A DNA stretch of 7,692 nt from DATGYC01 sp035298385 (GTDB lineage Bacteria > Bacillota > Sulfobacillia > Symbiobacteriales > Symbiobacteriaceae), in assembly GCA_035298385.1 (NCBI GenBank), contig DATGYC010000139.1:1-7692 (forward strand), in the 5' to 3' direction. The notes under the pieces were generated by a model that was not told the origin of the DNA, searched no databases, and was given only the letters and a program-made list of their open reading frames with translations. Positions 5,919-7,692 of the stretch are shown here, piece by piece. Within the stretch, counting starts at the first letter, position 1; every line of letters begins with the position of its first letter. Both the position numbers and the translations under genes were made by a program.

Positions 5919-5925
5919 CCCCTAC

Positions 5926-5968
5926 AACCACCTCCCACCAACCACCTCCCACCAACCACCTCCCCACC
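5926..5968. repeat. 14-bp tandem repeat, three copies
   Basis: AACCACCTCCCACC occurs exactly at 5926-5939 and 5940-5953. A third copy at 5954-5968 has one extra C. The array is pure C/A with a few T, starts 8 bp after foldback element 2 and ends just before the MFS ribosome binding site, so it should lie in the untranslated leader. It may be a polymorphic short tandem repeat. Confidence 0.85.
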
Positions 5969-5974
5969 CCCACA

Positions 5975-5984
5975 AAGGAAAGGA
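5975..5984 (+). promoter_or_regulatory. Ribosome binding site that sets the MFS start at 5994
   Basis: AAGGAAAGGA lies 9 nt upstream of the TTG at 5994. The longer reading from GTG 5865 has no such site and would translate the repeat element, giving a Pro/Ile/Lys-rich extension unlike an MFS N-terminus. Confidence 0.8.
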
Positions 5985-5993
5985 CTGAACAGC

Positions 5994-7613
5994 TTGGACC
6001 AGACTCTCCCGAGGCCCATCAGCCGGACCTGGGTCACGATCGCCCTCATGGTCGGCATCTTTGTGGCGGCGCTCGACCAGACGATCGTCGATACCGCCTT
6101 CCCCCGCATGATTGCGGACCTCCATGGCGAGACGATCTTCACCTGGGTGATCACCGCCTACATGCTCGCCTCGACGGCGATCGTCCCGGTCGTGGGCAAG
6201 CTGGCCGACATCTATGGCCGGAAGATCTTCTACGCCACCGGCATCGTCCTCTTCGTCGCCGGCTCCATGCTCTGTGGCATCGCCCAGGATATGACCCAGT
6301 TGATCCTCTACCGTGGCTTCCAGGGGATCGGCGCCGGGATGCTGATGCCGATCGGCTTTACGATCGTGGGTGACCTCTACCCGGGCGCCCAGCGGGCCAA
6401 GATGCAGGGGGTCTTCAGTGGGGTCTGGGGCCTCTCCTCCATCCTAGGCCCCAAGCTTGGTGGCTGGATCACGACCGAGTTCGGCTGGCGCTACGTCTTC
6501 TTCATCAACCTCCCGATCGGGCTGATCGCCCTGGCGATGATCATGCTGACCTATCGGGAGTCCCGAGGCGAGAAGCGTCCGATCGACTGGATCGGCTCCT
6601 TCACGGTGACGGCTGGGATCGTCACGCTGCTCTTGGCCTTGAACAAGGGCGGTGACTGGGGCTGGTCCTCCGTCACGACCCTCGGGCTCTTCGCCGTGGC
6701 GGCGGTGATGCTGATCGTCTTCCTGATCACCGAGCGGCGGGTGCCGGAGCCGGTCCTGGACCTGACCCTCTTCCGGAACCGGACCTTCTCGGTGATGTCG
6801 CTCCTCGGCTTCATCTTTGGCATCGGCATGTTTGGCGCCATCGTCTACATCCCTTGGTTCATCCAGGGCGTCGTCGGCGTCGATCCGAACCAGGCCGGCA
6901 ACGTGATGACCCCGATGCTGATGTCGATGGTCGTCTTCTCGGCCCTGGCGGGCTTCCTGACCCTGAAGATGAACTACCGGACCCAGTTGACGCTCGGCAC
7001 GCTCCTGATGGCCCTCGCCTTCTTCCTGATGACGAGCTGGCACCGCGGGACGACGCAGTGGACGGCGACCTGGAACATCATGATCATGGGCGCCGGGCTC
7101 GGTCTGACGATGCCGGTGCTGACCTTGGCGCCACAGAACGCCTTTGCGGCGAACAAGCGGGGGACGGTCACCTCAGCGGCCACCTTCTTCCGGCAGATCG
7201 GGGCCTCGGTCGGGATTACGGTCTTGGGCGTGGTCTACAATCACCAGTTGAAGGCCTTCTTCCCCTCGACGGTGGGGCCGGTCTTCGAGCGACTGAAGCC
7301 GATGCTAGCGGCGGCCCCGCCTGCGGCGGCGGAGGCGATGGCGGCGGTGGCGGCTGCGCCGGCGATCCTGGTGCGGTTCCTGGTCGATTCGGGGAAGCTG
7401 CCGTTTGCGCTGCCGCCTGAGATGGCGACGGCGCTCCTGAGCGGGGCGAAGGATATGATGTCCTCGTCGCTGCACGTGGTCTTCTGGTGTAGCTTGGGGA
7501 CGGTCCTGGTGGGGACGGTGGTGGCCCAGTTCATGGGCTCGATCTCCCTGAAGGGGCAGTCGGTGGCGCATGGGGAGACGGCGAAGGCGGAGATCAACTT
7601 GATGACGGAGTAA
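5994..7613 (+). CDS. DHA2-family MFS drug:H+ antiporter (EmrB/QacA type, 14 TM)
   Basis: A proton-driven cytoplasmic-membrane exporter of the major facilitator superfamily, probably expelling toxic or lipophilic compounds. With the TTG start it has 539 residues, normal for 14-TM DHA2 proteins. Helix 1 carries LDQTIVDTAFP (27-37), the family's acidic helix-1 motif. GKLADIYGRK (68-77) is motif A between helices 2 and 3. RGFQGIGAG (107-115) is motif B, and LGPKLGG (151-157) is the antiporter motif C in helix 5. The long loop before the last helix contains an Ala-rich stretch at about 437-459, encoded by a GC-rich, repeat-like run. TTG 5994 is preferred over GTG 5865 because of the ribosome binding site and because the extension would be made of intergenic repeat sequence. 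The gene stands alone: no TetR or MarR regulator and no membrane-fusion partner is in the window. The substrate cannot be told from sequence. Confidence 0.93.
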   Translation: MDQTLPRPISRTWVTIALMVGIFVAALDQTIVDTAFPRMIADLHGETIFTWVITAYMLASTAIVPVVGKLADIYGRKIFYATGIVLFVAGSMLCGIAQDMTQLILYRGFQGIGAGMLMPIGFTIVGDLYPGAQRAKMQGVFSGVWGLSSILGPKLGGWITTEFGWRYVFFINLPIGLIALAMIMLTYRESRGEKRPIDWIGSFTVTAGIVTLLLALNKGGDWGWSSVTTLGLFAVAAVMLIVFLITERRVPEPVLDLTLFRNRTFSVMSLLGFIFGIGMFGAIVYIPWFIQGVVGVDPNQAGNVMTPMLMSMVVFSALAGFLTLKMNYRTQLTLGTLLMALAFFLMTSWHRGTTQWTATWNIMIMGAGLGLTMPVLTLAPQNAFAANKRGTVTSAATFFRQIGASVGITVLGVVYNHQLKAFFPSTVGPVFERLKPMLAAAPPAAAEAMAAVAAAPAILVRFLVDSGKLPFALPPEMATALLSGAKDMMSSSLHVVFWCSLGTVLVGTVVAQFMGSISLKGQSVAHGETAKAEINLMTE

Positions 7614-7617
7614 TTGG

Positions 7618-7657
7618 AAAGCCCCCTGGGTGCCGGTTGGCGCCTGGGGGGCTTTTT
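7618..7657 (+). terminator. Rho-independent terminator of the MFS gene
   Basis: A long stem pairs 7618-7634 with 7639-7655 around a GGTT loop: 14 bp including three G-T pairs, extended by AAA/TTT. It is followed by a T-run ending at 7657 and begins 4 bp after the stop codon. Confidence 0.92.
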
Positions 7658-7675
7658 GCTGGGGTTTTGCTGGGG
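7654..7675. repeat. 11-bp tandem duplication
   Basis: TTTTGCTGGGG is present twice head to tail (7654-7664 and 7665-7675), starting in the T-run of the MFS terminator. It is probably a simple slippage duplication. Confidence 0.6.
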
Positions 7676-7692
7676 TGCAGAGGTCTTTTTTT

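Noticed and set aside
5558..6154. Minus-strand open frame of 198 codons across foldback element 2
   Set aside because: The predicted product is made of repeat-derived tripeptides and overlaps the start of the MFS gene; no ribosome binding site or domain is seen.
6444..7043. Minus-strand open frame of 199 codons inside the MFS gene
   Set aside because: It is Asp/His/Arg/Gln-rich and antisense to clear MFS helices; a shadow frame.
7686..7692. T-run at the window edge as the left edge of a third foldback element
   Set aside because: Only seven T are visible before the sequence ends; nothing shows that 9-bp units follow.

Overview
The window looks like a stretch of chromosome from a high-GC bacterium with canonical Shine-Dalgarno sites, frequent TTG starts and strong hairpin-plus-T-run terminators. 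A YitT/DUF2179 membrane protein and a CadC-type metal sensor suggest a high-GC Bacillota. The ZIP transporter with an extracytoplasmic N-terminal domain, and the nonamer intergenic repeats, would also fit Chloroflexota. This assignment is an inference and I hold it loosely. No rRNA, tRNA, CRISPR array, phage gene or transposase is visible.

Layout, left to right. (1) 1-1062 (+): the 3' part of a ZIP-family divalent metal transporter, cut by the window edge. (2) 1063-1289: an intergenic region with a foldback repeat built from 9-bp units (about 1078-1234) and the terminator of the cadA operon. (3) 3844-1290 (-): the two-gene operon cadC-cadA, made of an ArsR/SmtB-type sensor carrying both known metal sites and a Zn/Cd/Pb-exporting P1B ATPase, with a clear promoter in front of cadC. 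(4) 4399-3983 (-): a small protein I do not recognise, with its own terminator. (5) 4533-5411 (+): a YitT/DUF2179 membrane protein with a promoter and a strong terminator. (6) 5412-5993: a 582-bp gene-free region with the yitT terminator, an unexplained G/T-rich stretch, a second nonamer foldback (5723-5918), a 14-bp tandem repeat and the ribosome binding site of the next gene. (7) 5994-7613 (+): a 14-TM DHA2-family MFS drug efflux transporter starting at TTG, followed by a terminator.

The left half is a metal-homeostasis cluster. A ZIP permease, normally an importer, converges on a sensor-controlled exporter of the same kind of ions. The right half has two unrelated membrane proteins that are transcribed separately.

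The least ordinary content is intergenic. Two elements with different unit sequences share one design: a T-run, three 9-bp units ending in GAT(T), a unique centre, inverted 9-bp units beginning with AATC, and a run of exactly seven A. They are about 4.5 kb apart, encode no protein, and look like two members of one class of small non-coding foldback element.
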